A model generated the notes under the pieces. The model was not told where the DNA came from. It was given only the letters and a program-made list of their open reading frames with translations, and made no database searches. A stretch of 64,000 nucleotides of DNA from Maribacter polysiphoniae (GTDB taxonomy: Bacteria > Bacteroidota > Bacteroidia > Flavobacteriales > Flavobacteriaceae): the NCBI RefSeq assembly GCF_003148665.1, contig NZ_QGGQ01000001.1, forward strand, positions 761,762-825,761, in the 5' to 3' direction. Positions 53,240 to 62,582 of the stretch are shown in pieces. The translations under genes and the position numbers were made by a program. Within the stretch, counting starts at the first letter, position 1, and every line of letters begins with the position of its first letter.

Positions 53240-54286
53240 ATGAAGCCGAAAATGACCTTGAAAAGAATTGCCAAAGAATTGGGGGTGTCCATTTCTACCG
53301 TTTCCAAAGCACTTCATGACAATAAGGAAATAAGTCAGGATAATCGGGATAAAATCCAAGCTTTTGCAAAATTCTATAACTATCGTCCCAATAATATCGC
53401 CTTAAGTCTAAAGAACAAGAAGACAAAGACCTTAGGTTTGATCATTCCCGATATCGTACATAATTTTTTCTCGAAAGTAATAAGTGGTATCGAACATGTG
53501 GCCAACCTTAATGGGTACAATGTTATCATAGCCGTTACCAATGAATCATTTGATAAGGAAGTGATCAACATGGAGCTGTTGGTCCAAAGCAATATTGATG
53601 GTTTTATTATGTCCTTGTCCAAGGAAACCCTGCTTAAGCAAGATAAGCATCACTTACAAGAGACTATTAATCAGGGTATTCCCATAGTCATGTTCGATCG
53701 TGTGCTTCATGAAATAGCGTGTGACAAGGTAATCGTGGACGATGTTGAGGGCTCAAGGATTGCCACGCAAAAACTTATTGATACCGGTTGTAAAAAAATA
53801 CTATTGCTGACCACTGGGGACTTTATCAATATAGGGAAGTTAAGGACCCAAGGATATTTAGAGGCATTGGGCAATAACAATATAACGCCTGATTCGGATA
53901 TCATATTGAAAATAAATGATTTAGGTAATTTAGAGAAAAAACAAGACAATCGTGATCTTGAAAGGGATATCAATCAGATATTTGAGAAGGTTCCGGATAT
54001 TGACGGGGTTTTTGCCGTTAACGAAATTTATGCCATAAAGGCATTGAATGTAGCACGGCAAAGGGGACTTAGGGTGCCAGAGGATTTGTCAGTGGTCAGT
54101 TTTTCGGATGGTATTCTTTCCCAGCATTCATGGCCCAGTCTCACGACTATTAGTCAGCATGGATTTAAAATGGGGGAAAGGGCAGCCTCCATATTGATAA
54201 ATCGCTTGGCTTTGGAGGATGAAGAGAAAGAATTTGTGACCGAGATTATAAAAACTGAGCTTATTGAAAGGGATTCAACTAGATAG
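53240..54286 (+). CDS. LacI-family transcriptional regulator 2 (maltodextrin locus)
   Basis: A 348-aa LacI/GalR-type regulator. The HTH is MTLKRIAKELGVSISTVSKA (residues 5-24), followed by the hinge segment YNYRPNNIALSLKNKKTKTL and a sugar-binding sensor domain (IIPDIVHNFFSKVISGIEHV, DGFIMSLSKET, PIVMFDRVLHEIACDKV, SFSDGILSQHSWPSLTTISQ). It is the same length as LacI1 and similar along its length. It is divergent from susC2 and directly upstream of the pgmB operon, so it is the natural regulator of both. The recognition helix SISTVSKAL is identical in LacI1 and LacI2, which agrees with their near-identical operator elements. Repressor or activator action is not decided by sequence. Confidence 0.96.
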   Translation: MKPKMTLKRIAKELGVSISTVSKALHDNKEISQDNRDKIQAFAKFYNYRPNNIALSLKNKKTKTLGLIIPDIVHNFFSKVISGIEHVANLNGYNVIIAVTNESFDKEVINMELLVQSNIDGFIMSLSKETLLKQDKHHLQETINQGIPIVMFDRVLHEIACDKVIVDDVEGSRIATQKLIDTGCKKILLLTTGDFINIGKLRTQGYLEALGNNNITPDSDIILKINDLGNLEKKQDNRDLERDINQIFEKVPDIDGVFAVNEIYAIKALNVARQRGLRVPEDLSVVSFSDGILSQHSWPSLTTISQHGFKMGERAASILINRLALEDEEKEFVTEIIKTELIERDSTR

Positions 54287-54290
54287 AGTA

Positions 54291-54320
54291 TTGGAAATCA
54301 AAAAAAACTTTTTACTTTTG
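54291..54320 (+). promoter_or_regulatory. Predicted promoter of the pgmB-GH65-GH13 operon
   Basis: TTG at 54291-54293 and a perfect TAnnTTTG (TACTTTTG) at 54313-54320 are separated by 19 bases. It begins just 4 bp after the lacI2 stop. A transcript from here would carry a leader of about 190 bases before the pgmB ATG at 54517; no riboswitch or operator palindrome was recognised in it. Confidence 0.55.
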
Positions 54321-54516
54321 ACCCAATCAAAACTTTAATTTTACTTCTCAACTATAATAAGTTTTGAATAGGCTTTTGGTAATTTTAACTGGTAAATTCT
54401 TTTTAACCAATAGTTTTAATATTTCAGACATTCTATTCAATCGTTAAGACATTTTTTCATTCCGTATGGTTTTATATGGAATGTCGCTTGTCTTTTCCAT
54501 TATGCAAAAATTAAAA

Positions 54517-55176
54517 ATGAAGAAAAAAGGATTTATTTTCGATTTGGATGGTGTTATTGTCGATACTGCAAAATACCATTACCTGGCTTGGAAAAAGCTG
54601 GCCAATGAATTGGGGTTTGTTTTTACAGAAGAACAGAACGAATTATTCAAAGGGGTGAGTCGCAAACGTTGTCTCGAGATCTTATTGGATATTGGTAAGG
54701 TAAAGGCTACCCAAGAACAATTTGATACTTGGATGGTAGAGAAGAACGAAGACTATCTTGCCTATATTGATGAAATGGATGCCTCCGAGATCTTACCCGA
54801 TGTTCCTAAAATACTTAAATTCCTTAAGGACCAAAACGTGCCCATTGCACTCGGGTCTGCGAGCAAGAATGCAAAGCCCATTTTGGAAAAGGTGGGGTTG
54901 TTGCATTACTTTGATTATCTCGTTGATGGAAACAGTGTGACCAAAGCTAAGCCGGATCCAGAGGTTTTTCTTATTGCCGCCCAGAAATTGGGGGTCGACC
55001 CCAAGGATTGTATCGTTTTTGAGGATGCCGTTGCAGGCATACAAGCTGCCAATAGTGCGGGCATGACCAGTATTGGTATTGGTGATGCGGGTATTTTGGC
55101 GGATGCGGATTATAATTTTAAGGATTTCACTGAAATCGATTTGGGTTTTATTAAAAAATTATTGAAAAGTAGATGA
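54517..55176 (+). CDS. pgmB: Beta-phosphoglucomutase (HAD superfamily)
   Basis: A 219-aa cytoplasmic HAD enzyme, the usual length for beta-phosphoglucomutase. FDLDGVIVDTAKYHYLAWKK (residues 8-27) holds the nucleophile and acid/base aspartates and the beta-PGM-typical cap start; GSASKNAKPILEK is motif II with the phosphate-binding serine; KAKPDPEVF and FEDAVAGIQAANSAGM give the lysine and the motif III/IV acids. It converts beta-glucose-1-phosphate, made by the maltose phosphorylase next door, to glucose-6-phosphate. The start at 54517 fits the family; longer in-frame readings add residues with no match. Its TGA overlaps the ATG of the GH65 gene by four bases. Confidence 0.96.
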   Translation: MKKKGFIFDLDGVIVDTAKYHYLAWKKLANELGFVFTEEQNELFKGVSRKRCLEILLDIGKVKATQEQFDTWMVEKNEDYLAYIDEMDASEILPDVPKILKFLKDQNVPIALGSASKNAKPILEKVGLLHYFDYLVDGNSVTKAKPDPEVFLIAAQKLGVDPKDCIVFEDAVAGIQAANSAGMTSIGIGDAGILADADYNFKDFTEIDLGFIKKLLKSR

Positions 55177-57479
55177 ATCAAGAATATATTAAAGCAGACA
55201 ATTGGTCGATCATAGAGGAAGGTTTTGACCAAGAAACGGTAAAGTCATCTGAAAGCCTTTTTAGTTTAGGAAATGGGGCCATGGGACAACGGGCCAACTT
55301 TGAGGAACGCTATTCCGGACCTACTTTTCAAGGCAGCTATATTGCGGGGGTCTATTATCCGGATAAAACCCGTGTAGGTTGGTGGAAAAACGGTTACCCC
55401 GAGTACTTCGCCAAAGTGTTGAATGCCCCGAATTGGATAGGAATCGATGTCCTAGTCAATAAGGAGTCATTGGATTTGTCCACCTGCACCTCGGTTGAAG
55501 GCTTCCGCAGGGAATTGAATATGAAGGAAGGTTGGTACAAACGTGCCTTTAGGGCGACCCTCCCCAATACCATAAGAATTCAAGTTGAAATCACCCGGTT
55601 TTTAAGCCTTGAACTAGATGAAATTGGCGCTATTAGCTATAGTGTAGTCCCATTGGATCAAGATGCTGAAATCGCTTTTATTCCATATTTGGATAGTGGT
55701 ATCACCAATGAGGATAGTAATTGGGACGATAAGTTCTGGAATACGACCTCAGTGGATTCCAAAGATAATAGGGCCTATATCCAAGCCCATACCATGAAGA
55801 CCGATTTTAAGACATGTACCTTCATGGGTGCGGAATTGAATCTTGATGGGAAAAAAGTAAATATCGATCCCGAAGTCTCCCAAAAGGATACTTGGATCGG
55901 GCATGCCTATACCCAAGGGGTAAAGCAAGGTGAGACACTGACATTGATTAAGTTTGGAGGGTACACCGTATCCCGAAACCATAAAGCGGATACTTTGGTA
56001 GATGCTGCCGATATGGTATTGGATAAAGCCTTTGAATTAGGTTTTGAGGCGTTGTTGCAAAGTCAGAAAAAAGCCTGGGCAGCCATTTGGCATTTGAGTG
56101 ACATCACCATAGAAGGTGATGTTAAGGCCCAACAGGGTATTCGTTTCAATATATTCCACCTGAACCAAACCTATTTAGGTACCGATTCCCGGTTGAATAT
56201 AGGTCCCAAAGGATTTACAGGGGAAAAATACGGAGGAAGTACCTATTGGGATACCGAGGCCTACTGTATTCCTTTTTATATGGCGACCAAGAATCAAGAG
56301 GTGGCCAGGAACTTATTGAAATATCGCTACGATCATTTAGAGAAGGCTATCGAAAATGCCCAGAAGTTGGGATTTGAAAAAGGGGCAGCCCTTTACCCCA
56401 TGGTGACCATGAATGGGGAAGAGTGCCACAATGAATGGGAAATCACCTTTGAGGAAATCCACAGGAATGGGGCTATAGCCTTCGCCATATTCAATTATTA
56501 TCGTTTTACAGGGGATTATACCTATATCCCGGAAATGGGATTGGAGGTCTTGATCGGTATCTCCCGTTTTTGGTACCAACGTGCCAATTATTCGGAGGCC
56601 AAGGAAAAATATGTCATTCTCGGGGTAACAGGTCCGAACGAATATGAGAACAACGTAAACAATAACTGGTACACGAATTATTTGGCGAAATGGTGTATTG
56701 AGTATACCATGAAACAGTTGCATAAAGTAAAAGATGGGTATCCCGATGATTACGAACGAATCATAGGACATACCCAATTAACTTCGAATGAAACCGATAA
56801 ATGGCAGGAAGTCGCTGAAAATATGTATTTCCCTTATTCCGAGGAGTATGGGGTATACTTGCAACAAGATGGCTTTTTGGACAAGGAGCTGATTACCGTT
56901 GCAGAATTGGATAAACTGGAACGTCCCATTAATCAGAAATGGAGTTGGGATCGTATTCTTAGGTCCCCTTATATAAAACAAGCCGATGTACTTCAAGGAT
57001 TTTATTTCTTTGAAGATCATTTTACCGTGGAGGAACTGGAGAAACATTTTGATTTTTACGAATCCTTTACCGTTCATGAATCGTCACTTTCTCCCTGTGT
57101 TCACAGTATCCAAGCCGCTAAATTGGATCGTATGGATCAGGCTTATCGGTTTTATCTGAGAACTTCAAGGTTAGATCTCGATGATTACAATAAGGAAGTT
57201 GAGGAAGGACTCCATATTACATCAATGGCAGGTACTTGGATGAGTATTGTTGAAGGCTTCGGGGGGCTTCGGGTCATTGATGATAAATTATCCTTTACCC
57301 CAAGAATCCCTAAGGAATGGGAATCCTATTCCTTTAAAATAAACTTTAGAAATAGGGTCATTAAGGTTACCGTATCGGATGGTGAAACCAAGTTTAAATT
57401 GGAAGGAAACGAGCAAATGTCCATACGATACAAGGGAAAACGACTCGAATTGAATCCTAATGAGGAAATTTCGGCTTAA
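55173..57479 (+). CDS. Maltose phosphorylase-like enzyme, glycoside hydrolase family 65
   Basis: A 768-aa cytoplasmic protein of standard GH65 length. The catalytic acid lies in the block ECHNEWEITFEEIHRNGAIA (residues ~416-435; the acid is the E in HNEWEIT), as in maltose phosphorylase. The substrate pocket segment KYGGSTYWDTEAYCIPFY (~352-369) and the phosphate-site region VHESSLSPCVHSIQAAKL (~631-648) are also present. It cleaves maltose with inorganic phosphate, giving glucose and beta-glucose-1-phosphate. Trehalose or kojibiose phosphorylase activity cannot be excluded, but beta-PGM and the amylases favour maltose. It overlaps pgmB by four bases and is followed with no gap by the GH13 lipoprotein gene. 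Confidence 0.94.
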   Translation: MNQEYIKADNWSIIEEGFDQETVKSSESLFSLGNGAMGQRANFEERYSGPTFQGSYIAGVYYPDKTRVGWWKNGYPEYFAKVLNAPNWIGIDVLVNKESLDLSTCTSVEGFRRELNMKEGWYKRAFRATLPNTIRIQVEITRFLSLELDEIGAISYSVVPLDQDAEIAFIPYLDSGITNEDSNWDDKFWNTTSVDSKDNRAYIQAHTMKTDFKTCTFMGAELNLDGKKVNIDPEVSQKDTWIGHAYTQGVKQGETLTLIKFGGYTVSRNHKADTLVDAADMVLDKAFELGFEALLQSQKKAWAAIWHLSDITIEGDVKAQQGIRFNIFHLNQTYLGTDSRLNIGPKGFTGEKYGGSTYWDTEAYCIPFYMATKNQEVARNLLKYRYDHLEKAIENAQKLGFEKGAALYPMVTMNGEECHNEWEITFEEIHRNGAIAFAIFNYYRFTGDYTYIPEMGLEVLIGISRFWYQRANYSEAKEKYVILGVTGPNEYENNVNNNWYTNYLAKWCIEYTMKQLHKVKDGYPDDYERIIGHTQLTSNETDKWQEVAENMYFPYSEEYGVYLQQDGFLDKELITVAELDKLERPINQKWSWDRILRSPYIKQADVLQGFYFFEDHFTVEELEKHFDFYESFTVHESSLSPCVHSIQAAKLDRMDQAYRFYLRTSRLDLDDYNKEVEEGLHITSMAGTWMSIVEGFGGLRVIDDKLSFTPRIPKEWESYSFKINFRNRVIKVTVSDGETKFKLEGNEQMSIRYKGKRLELNPNEEISA

Positions 57480-59357
57480 ATGAACAATTCCAGCATCTTT
57501 AGCGCCATGCTTGTGATCCTCATGATTCAAGGGTGCGCCAAACAAAATGAAAACAAACAAATGGTAGCCAAAAAAAAAGTTAGAAAAGAAGTTGTGTATC
57601 AGGTTTTTACGCGGCTTTTTGGCAATACTAATACGAACAACAAACCTTGGGGGACCATAGAAGAGAATGGTGTTGGCAAGTTTTCCGACTTCTCGGAAAA
57701 GGCCTTGAAGGAAATCAAGGATCTTGGGGTGACCTATATTTGGTATACCGGTGTACCACACCACGATGTGATCACTGATTACAGTGCCTACGGAATTTCA
57801 AATGATGATCCGGATATTGTAAAGGGAAGGGCAGGTTCGCCCTATGCCGTTAAGGATTATTATAATGTAAATCCCGATTTGGCCGATGACCCCAAAAACC
57901 GATTGGAAGAGTTTAAGGCGTTGATCGATAGAAGCCATAAGGCCGGACTTAAGGTGCTTATCGATATTGTTCCGAACCATGTGGCCCGTAATTACGAAGG
58001 AAAATCAACACCCGATGGTCTCGAACCCTTCGGTGCTTCGGATGATACTTCGGTTGAGTATAAAAGGGACAATAATTTCTATTACATTCCCAACGAGGCC
58101 TTTAAGGTGCCGGAATGGCAAAATGGTTATTTGCCCTTGGGCGGTGAGGCACATGCATTGGCCGATGGTAACTTCGATGAAAACCCGGCAAAATGGACTG
58201 GCAATGGGTCACGTATGGCGCAACCCGATATGAATGATTGGTACGAGACCGTGAAGATCAATTATGGTGTTCGACCCGATGGTTCATATGATTTTGACAG
58301 GCTTCCGGAAGGTTTCGATCTACAGGATTATCCAAAGCATTATGAATTTTGGTCCAATAAGGATGTACCCAGTTCCTGGGTGAAATTTAAGGATATCGCT
58401 TTGTATTGGTTGGGTATGGGTGTTGATGGGTTCCGCTACGATATGGCCGAGATGGTTCCGGTGGAGTTTTGGAGCTACATGAATTCGCATATCAAAATGA
58501 GCAACCCCAATGCTTTTCTTTTGGCCGAGGTCTATAATCCTGATTTGTATCGTGATTATATCTTTAAGGGGAAAATGGATTATCTCTACGATAAGGTAGA
58601 GATGTACGATTCTTTAAAGCATATTATGCAAGGACATGGATGGACAGACCATATTCCGGTCGTAGCGAATAATTTGAAGGATATTGAACATCACATGCTC
58701 CACTTTTTAGAGAACCACGATGAACAACGTATTGCGAGTCCCGATTTCGCTGGCGATGCCAAAAAGGGAAAACCAGCCATGGTCGTTTCAGCAACCATAA
58801 GTACATCACCGACCATGATCTATTTCGGACAGGAGGTTGGTGAGCCTGGTAATGAGAATGCCGGATTTGGCCAGCCTACACGTACTTCTATTTTTGACTA
58901 TATCGGAGTGCCCCATCACCAACGTTGGGTAAACGACAAGAAATTTGACGGCGGACAATTATCCGATGAGGAAAAAGACTTGAGACAGTTTTATAGATCC
59001 TTATTGAACTTTACCATCAGCAGTGAGGCCTTAATGGGCAATTATGGGGATATTCATTATTACAATAAGGACCATACCGAGAATTATAACCACAGGGTGT
59101 TGTCCTTTGTGAGGTGGTCTGCCAACGAAAAGTTGGTGGTAATTGCCAATTTTGACGCTAATGAGGCCTATGGCTTTGAGTTGAAAATCCCCAAGGAAAT
59201 TATCTCAATGTGGTTGCTTAAGGATGGTGTCTATGGTTTAAAAGATCAACTGTATCTCAATTATGAACCTAAACTTACTGTTGAGGGTGGTGTGGGTAAG
59301 ATACAGGTCAAGATTGCACCCTTGGAATCTTTTATTTTGAAATTAAATTTGGATTGA
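57480..59357 (+). CDS. GH13 alpha-amylase family lipoprotein
   Basis: A 625-aa predicted lipoprotein (AMLVILMIQGCAKQNE, lipid cysteine 19). The GH13 barrel starts almost at once (EVVYQVFTRLFGNTNTNN) and has LKVLIDIVPNHVARNYEG (I), GVDGFRYDMAEM (II, nucleophile D), FLLAEVYN (III, acid/base E) and FLENHDEQR (IV). A C-terminal beta-domain follows (~545-625). It is probably held at a membrane facing the periplasm and would cut malto-oligosaccharides to maltose and glucose for the phosphorylase. The ATG lies immediately after the GH65 TAA, so the three genes pgmB, GH65 and GH13 form a tight operon. Linkage preference is not resolved. Confidence 0.93.
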   Translation: MNNSSIFSAMLVILMIQGCAKQNENKQMVAKKKVRKEVVYQVFTRLFGNTNTNNKPWGTIEENGVGKFSDFSEKALKEIKDLGVTYIWYTGVPHHDVITDYSAYGISNDDPDIVKGRAGSPYAVKDYYNVNPDLADDPKNRLEEFKALIDRSHKAGLKVLIDIVPNHVARNYEGKSTPDGLEPFGASDDTSVEYKRDNNFYYIPNEAFKVPEWQNGYLPLGGEAHALADGNFDENPAKWTGNGSRMAQPDMNDWYETVKINYGVRPDGSYDFDRLPEGFDLQDYPKHYEFWSNKDVPSSWVKFKDIALYWLGMGVDGFRYDMAEMVPVEFWSYMNSHIKMSNPNAFLLAEVYNPDLYRDYIFKGKMDYLYDKVEMYDSLKHIMQGHGWTDHIPVVANNLKDIEHHMLHFLENHDEQRIASPDFAGDAKKGKPAMVVSATISTSPTMIYFGQEVGEPGNENAGFGQPTRTSIFDYIGVPHHQRWVNDKKFDGGQLSDEEKDLRQFYRSLLNFTISSEALMGNYGDIHYYNKDHTENYNHRVLSFVRWSANEKLVVIANFDANEAYGFELKIPKEIISMWLLKDGVYGLKDQLYLNYEPKLTVEGGVGKIQVKIAPLESFILKLNLD

Positions 59358-59439
59358 AAAACATTTTTTTTGGTCAGAAAATGTATCTTACCTCTGTGAT
59401 AAGATTTAATCCGTAAACATTTAATTTGAAAATGATCAA

Positions 59440-60192
59440 ATGAAAAAACCAATTGTTTATTTTTTACTATTGTCCTTACTACTGACTCAAAGTTGCAAAA
59501 TGAATGACGAACCCTTGGTCATAGGTCATCGTGGGGCGATGGGTCATGAAACCGAAAACACCGTAGCTTCCATACAGAAGGCCTTGGAACTTGGTGTAGA
59601 TATGATTGAAATAGATGTGTTCAAGATCAAAAGTGGGGAAATCGTCGTTTTCCATGATGATACCGTGGATCGTTTGGCCAATGCAACAGGGAAAATTGAG
59701 GAATTCGATATTTCCCAAATAAAACAGATGGTGCTCGAGGGTAACCAAACCATTCCATTGCTAAAGGATGTTATTGATGTCTTGGACGACGATGTTCGAT
59801 TGAACATTGAACTCAAAGGGGCAGGGACCGCTGATAAGGTGAATTCAATTGTCAATGAATTTCTGGAAAAAAAAGATTGGGACTTGGATAAATTTATAAT
59901 ATCCAGTTTTAATTGGGAGGAATTGAAATCTATGAGGAGGGTTAACAAGGATATTCCGATAGCCATTTTAACCGGTGATGATATTGAGGGGTCCATTGCG
60001 CTCGCCAAGGAATTGAATGCTGAAGCGGTTAACCCAAGTTTCAAGGGTTTGGATATGGATTCGGCCAAGAAGATCAAGGAGGCGGGATTTAAGATTTATA
60101 CATGGACAGTCAATAAACCTGAAGACATAGACCTTGTAAAGTCGTTCGATGTAGATGGTATTATAACGAATTACCCAGAGAGGATCAATTGA
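59440..60192 (+). CDS. Glycerophosphodiester phosphodiesterase family lipoprotein
   Basis: A 250-aa predicted lipoprotein (FLLLSLLLTQSCKMNDEP, lipid cysteine 19). The GDPD motifs are complete: VIGHRGAMGHETENTVAS (the HRG...E-N-T set, ~28-45), MIEIDVFKIKSGEIVVFHDD (calcium-binding E and D with the second histidine) and LNIELKG. It would hydrolyse glycerophosphodiesters from phospholipid turnover to glycerol-3-phosphate and an alcohol in the periplasm. It begins 82 bp after the GH13 gene, and its TGA overlaps the ATG of the flavoprotein gene by one base (TGATG), marking the first gene of a coupled group. Its place after a sugar operon may be chance. Confidence 0.93.
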   Translation: MKKPIVYFLLLSLLLTQSCKMNDEPLVIGHRGAMGHETENTVASIQKALELGVDMIEIDVFKIKSGEIVVFHDDTVDRLANATGKIEEFDISQIKQMVLEGNQTIPLLKDVIDVLDDDVRLNIELKGAGTADKVNSIVNEFLEKKDWDLDKFIISSFNWEELKSMRRVNKDIPIAILTGDDIEGSIALAKELNAEAVNPSFKGLDMDSAKKIKEAGFKIYTWTVNKPEDIDLVKSFDVDGIITNYPERIN

Positions 60193-61484
60193 TGTTCGAT
60201 GTAATAATAATAGGCGGGGGCGCATCTGGGTTCTACGCCGCAATCCATATCGCCGAGACAAATCCCGACCTTAAAATAGCCATATTCGAAAAAGGAAAGG
60301 AAGTCCTTAAGAAAGTCAGTATTTCTGGGGGAGGACGATGCAATGTTACCAATGGTGAATCTGATCCCATGGCCTTGTCCAAAAACTATCCAAGGGGGTC
60401 CAAAGAACTTATAGGTCCTTTTTATGCCCATGGCCCACAAGAAACAAGGCAATTTTTTGAAAGTCGGGGGGTACCTTTAAAATCGGAGGATGATGGTAGG
60501 GTTTTCCCCGTATCCAATTCCTCCCAATCAATTATTGATTGTTTTCTAGGGGAAACCAATCGTTTGGGTATTGCCGTTTACAGACAAAGTTCGGTCACTG
60601 CCATTGCATCGAAAACAGGCGCAGAAAACGATATAACCTGGAAGGTTACTACCATTAAAAAAGAGTATTTCTGTAAAAGGTTATTGGTGGCTGCCGGCAG
60701 TAATCCGAAAATTTGGAAACTGTTGGAGGGCTTGGGCCATACTATTGTACCTCCCGTACCCTCCTTGTTCACTTTTAATATCAAGGATGACCGCATTTCG
60801 GGAATACCCGGTGTGAGTACGCCCGCCCATGTTGAGGTCCTTCCAAGGAATGGGTTTAAACCCGAGATTAAGGTAAAGCTTAAAAGTAAGCGAAGTGAGA
60901 AACCCCTATTTAGTGCGGAAGGTCCTGTCCTTATTACACATTGGGGGCTAAGTGGCCCGGCCATATTACGGTTGTCCGCATGGGGGGCCCTTCAGTTGCA
61001 CGATTGTAAATACCGTTTTCCGATTAAGGTCAATTGGCTTCCCGAGTATCACCAGAATTCGGTTTTATCCTTGTTGATGGAGGTCAAAGAGGTCGAGGCC
61101 AAAAAGACGGTTGTGCGTACGAAAGTGTTTGAAATCCCCAAACGATTATGGACGGGTTTGGTAAACGCATCTGACATCGCCAAAGAGGATAAATGGGCCG
61201 AGGTGACGAAAGAGAAATTACAACACCTTGCGGGCCAATTGACCAATTGTAGGTTTATGGTGGAAGGTAAGAGTGTTTTTAAGGATGAATTTGTAACCGC
61301 TGGAGGGGTAGATTTAAAAGAAATCAATTTCAAGACCTACGAAAGTAAGATTTGCAAAGGACTCTATCTTGCAGGTGAAATCATCAATGTGGATGCCATT
61401 ACCGGTGGATTCAATTTTCAGAATGCCTGGACAGGGGGGTATCTCGCTGCGATGGCAATCTCAAACGATTTGAATACCCAATGA
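60192..61484 (+). CDS. NAD(P)/FAD-dependent oxidoreductase, HI0933/BaiN-like family
   Basis: A 430-aa cytoplasmic flavoprotein. The FAD-binding Rossmann motif is IIIGGGASGFYAAIHIAE (residues ~5-22), followed by the family signature KVSISGGGRCNVTNGE (~40-55), a central insertion with HWGLSGPAILRLS (~255), and the C-terminal AGGVDLKEI and LYLAGEIINVDAITGGFNFQ (FAD contacts). The family is called HI0933-like; the BaiN member of Clostridium reduces bile-acid enones, but most members lack a known substrate. The ATG at 60192 is used; an in-frame TTG one codon upstream is less likely. It overlaps the DUF1697 gene downstream by four bases. Confidence 0.94.
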   Translation: MFDVIIIGGGASGFYAAIHIAETNPDLKIAIFEKGKEVLKKVSISGGGRCNVTNGESDPMALSKNYPRGSKELIGPFYAHGPQETRQFFESRGVPLKSEDDGRVFPVSNSSQSIIDCFLGETNRLGIAVYRQSSVTAIASKTGAENDITWKVTTIKKEYFCKRLLVAAGSNPKIWKLLEGLGHTIVPPVPSLFTFNIKDDRISGIPGVSTPAHVEVLPRNGFKPEIKVKLKSKRSEKPLFSAEGPVLITHWGLSGPAILRLSAWGALQLHDCKYRFPIKVNWLPEYHQNSVLSLLMEVKEVEAKKTVVRTKVFEIPKRLWTGLVNASDIAKEDKWAEVTKEKLQHLAGQLTNCRFMVEGKSVFKDEFVTAGGVDLKEINFKTYESKICKGLYLAGEIINVDAITGGFNFQNAWTGGYLAAMAISNDLNTQ

Positions 61485-62020
61485 ACTATATAGCGCTTTT
61501 AAGGGGAATCAATGTTGGTGGGCATAAGAAAATAAAAATGGCCGATCTGCGTGTGCTCTTTGAAAATTTAGGGTATCGCGACATCATTACCTATATACAA
61601 AGTGGGAATGTGGTTTTTAAAAGTGAAGATCAAGACATTGTGGAACTTGAGGGTCGAATATCCAAGGGCATTTTTGGGCGATATGGTTTCGATGTTCCCG
61701 CCATCGTAAAAAAAAGGGAAGAAGTCGAACGGATATTGGTACATAATCCTTTTACCGATCCTGAGGACATTCAGGCAAATAAGGTGTATTTTGTTTTATT
61801 GAAAGAGCGGCCAACACAGGAAGGCCTTTCTACTTTGTCTTCAATGCAATTTGATAACGAGCAACTTGTAGTGACCCCGAACTGTGTCTATCTAAAATGT
61901 AATTTAGGGGCAGGTAAGGCCAAATGCAATAACAATCTGATAGAGCAAAAACTTCAAGTGGCAGCAACCTCACGCAACCATAGGACCTTAATGAAATTAT
62001 GGGAATTATCGGCAGATTAA
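61481..62020 (+). CDS. DUF1697 family protein
   Basis: A 179-aa cytoplasmic protein of full DUF1697 length. The start YIALLRGINVGGHKKIKMAD and the following IITYIQSGNVVFKS are the family's signature; YLKCNLGAGKAKCNNNLIEQ and the end RNHRTLMKLWELS are also typical. Structures of the family show two ferredoxin-like subdomains, but no reaction is known. The ATG overlaps the flavoprotein stop by four bases (ATGA), so they are probably co-translated. Its own stop overlaps the stop of the convergent tspO-like gene by four bases. Confidence 0.95.
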   Translation: MNYIALLRGINVGGHKKIKMADLRVLFENLGYRDIITYIQSGNVVFKSEDQDIVELEGRISKGIFGRYGFDVPAIVKKREEVERILVHNPFTDPEDIQANKVYFVLLKERPTQEGLSTLSSMQFDNEQLVVTPNCVYLKCNLGAGKAKCNNNLIEQKLQVAATSRNHRTLMKLWELSAD

Positions 62021-62490
62021 TTCAATTCCCAGATCTTGTAATTCAGAACGGTGGCAAAGCAAACCCATAGCAAATAGGGAATCAGTAACCAGGATGCGGA
62101 TTTGCTTACGATCCTGAACCAACGCATGGTCAAGACAATAAGACAGAGTAAGGTTATAATCACCACAAGGCCCCAAAAGGGTTGTTTAAAGCCGAAAAAG
62201 ACGATGCTCCATGCGGCATTTAAAAGTAATTGAAAACCAAAATGATACAAGGCCGTCTTTACCCATAAATGGTGAAAACCCTTGGCCCAAACAATTCCTG
62301 CGGAAACCCCCATCATTATATAGAGTGCGGTCCAAACCGGTGCGAAAAGCCAACTGGGCGGATTAAAACTGGGCTTGTTCAAGGTAACGAACCAATCATT
62401 TACCGAGCTTTGGGTTGCAAAACTGGATAAAAAACCGACCCCTAGGCAGATACCTACCATTATGGCGATATAGATTAGCTTTCTTTTCAC
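62017..62490 (-). CDS. TspO/MBR family membrane protein
   Basis: A 157-aa protein with five predicted membrane helices. The first loop motif WFVTLNKPSFNPPSWLFAPVW is the family hallmark (it lies at residues ~33-52), and YIMMGVSAGIVW and LNAAWSIVFFGFKQPFWGL follow as in other TspO proteins. TspO binds porphyrins and steroids and is linked to tetrapyrrole or stress signalling in bacteria. The gene is convergent with DUF1697 (4-bp overlap of stops) and divergent from the mevalonate genes at 62583. No regulator is adjacent. Confidence 0.94.
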   Translation of the reverse strand: MKRKLIYIAIMVGICLGVGFLSSFATQSSVNDWFVTLNKPSFNPPSWLFAPVWTALYIMMGVSAGIVWAKGFHHLWVKTALYHFGFQLLLNAAWSIVFFGFKQPFWGLVVIITLLCLIVLTMRWFRIVSKSASWLLIPYLLWVCFATVLNYKIWELN

Positions 62491-62558
62491 TTGGTTGATT
62501 ATTGTCCTCTAAAATAAGTATTAAATCCATTGGAAATACAACTAATTCACTTAAAAAC

Positions 62559-62566
62559 TATCTTTG
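62559..62566 (+). promoter_or_regulatory. Predicted -7 box of the diphosphomevalonate decarboxylase promoter
   Basis: TATCTTTG is a perfect TAnnTTTG match, 16 bases before the ATG at 62583. The nearest TTG (62530-62532) is 26 bases upstream, longer than normal, so the -33 element is uncertain. It argues against translation from an upstream in-frame ATG at 62502. Confidence 0.45.
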
Positions 62567-62582
62567 CATAAATTGTGTTTTA

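Noticed and set aside
59360-59410. Short inverted repeats (AACATTTT/AAAATGT and ATCTTA/TAAGAT) between the GH13 and GDPD genes
   Set aside because: AT-rich, weakly stable pairings without a clear U-tract or a promoter at normal spacing; chance occurrence is likely.
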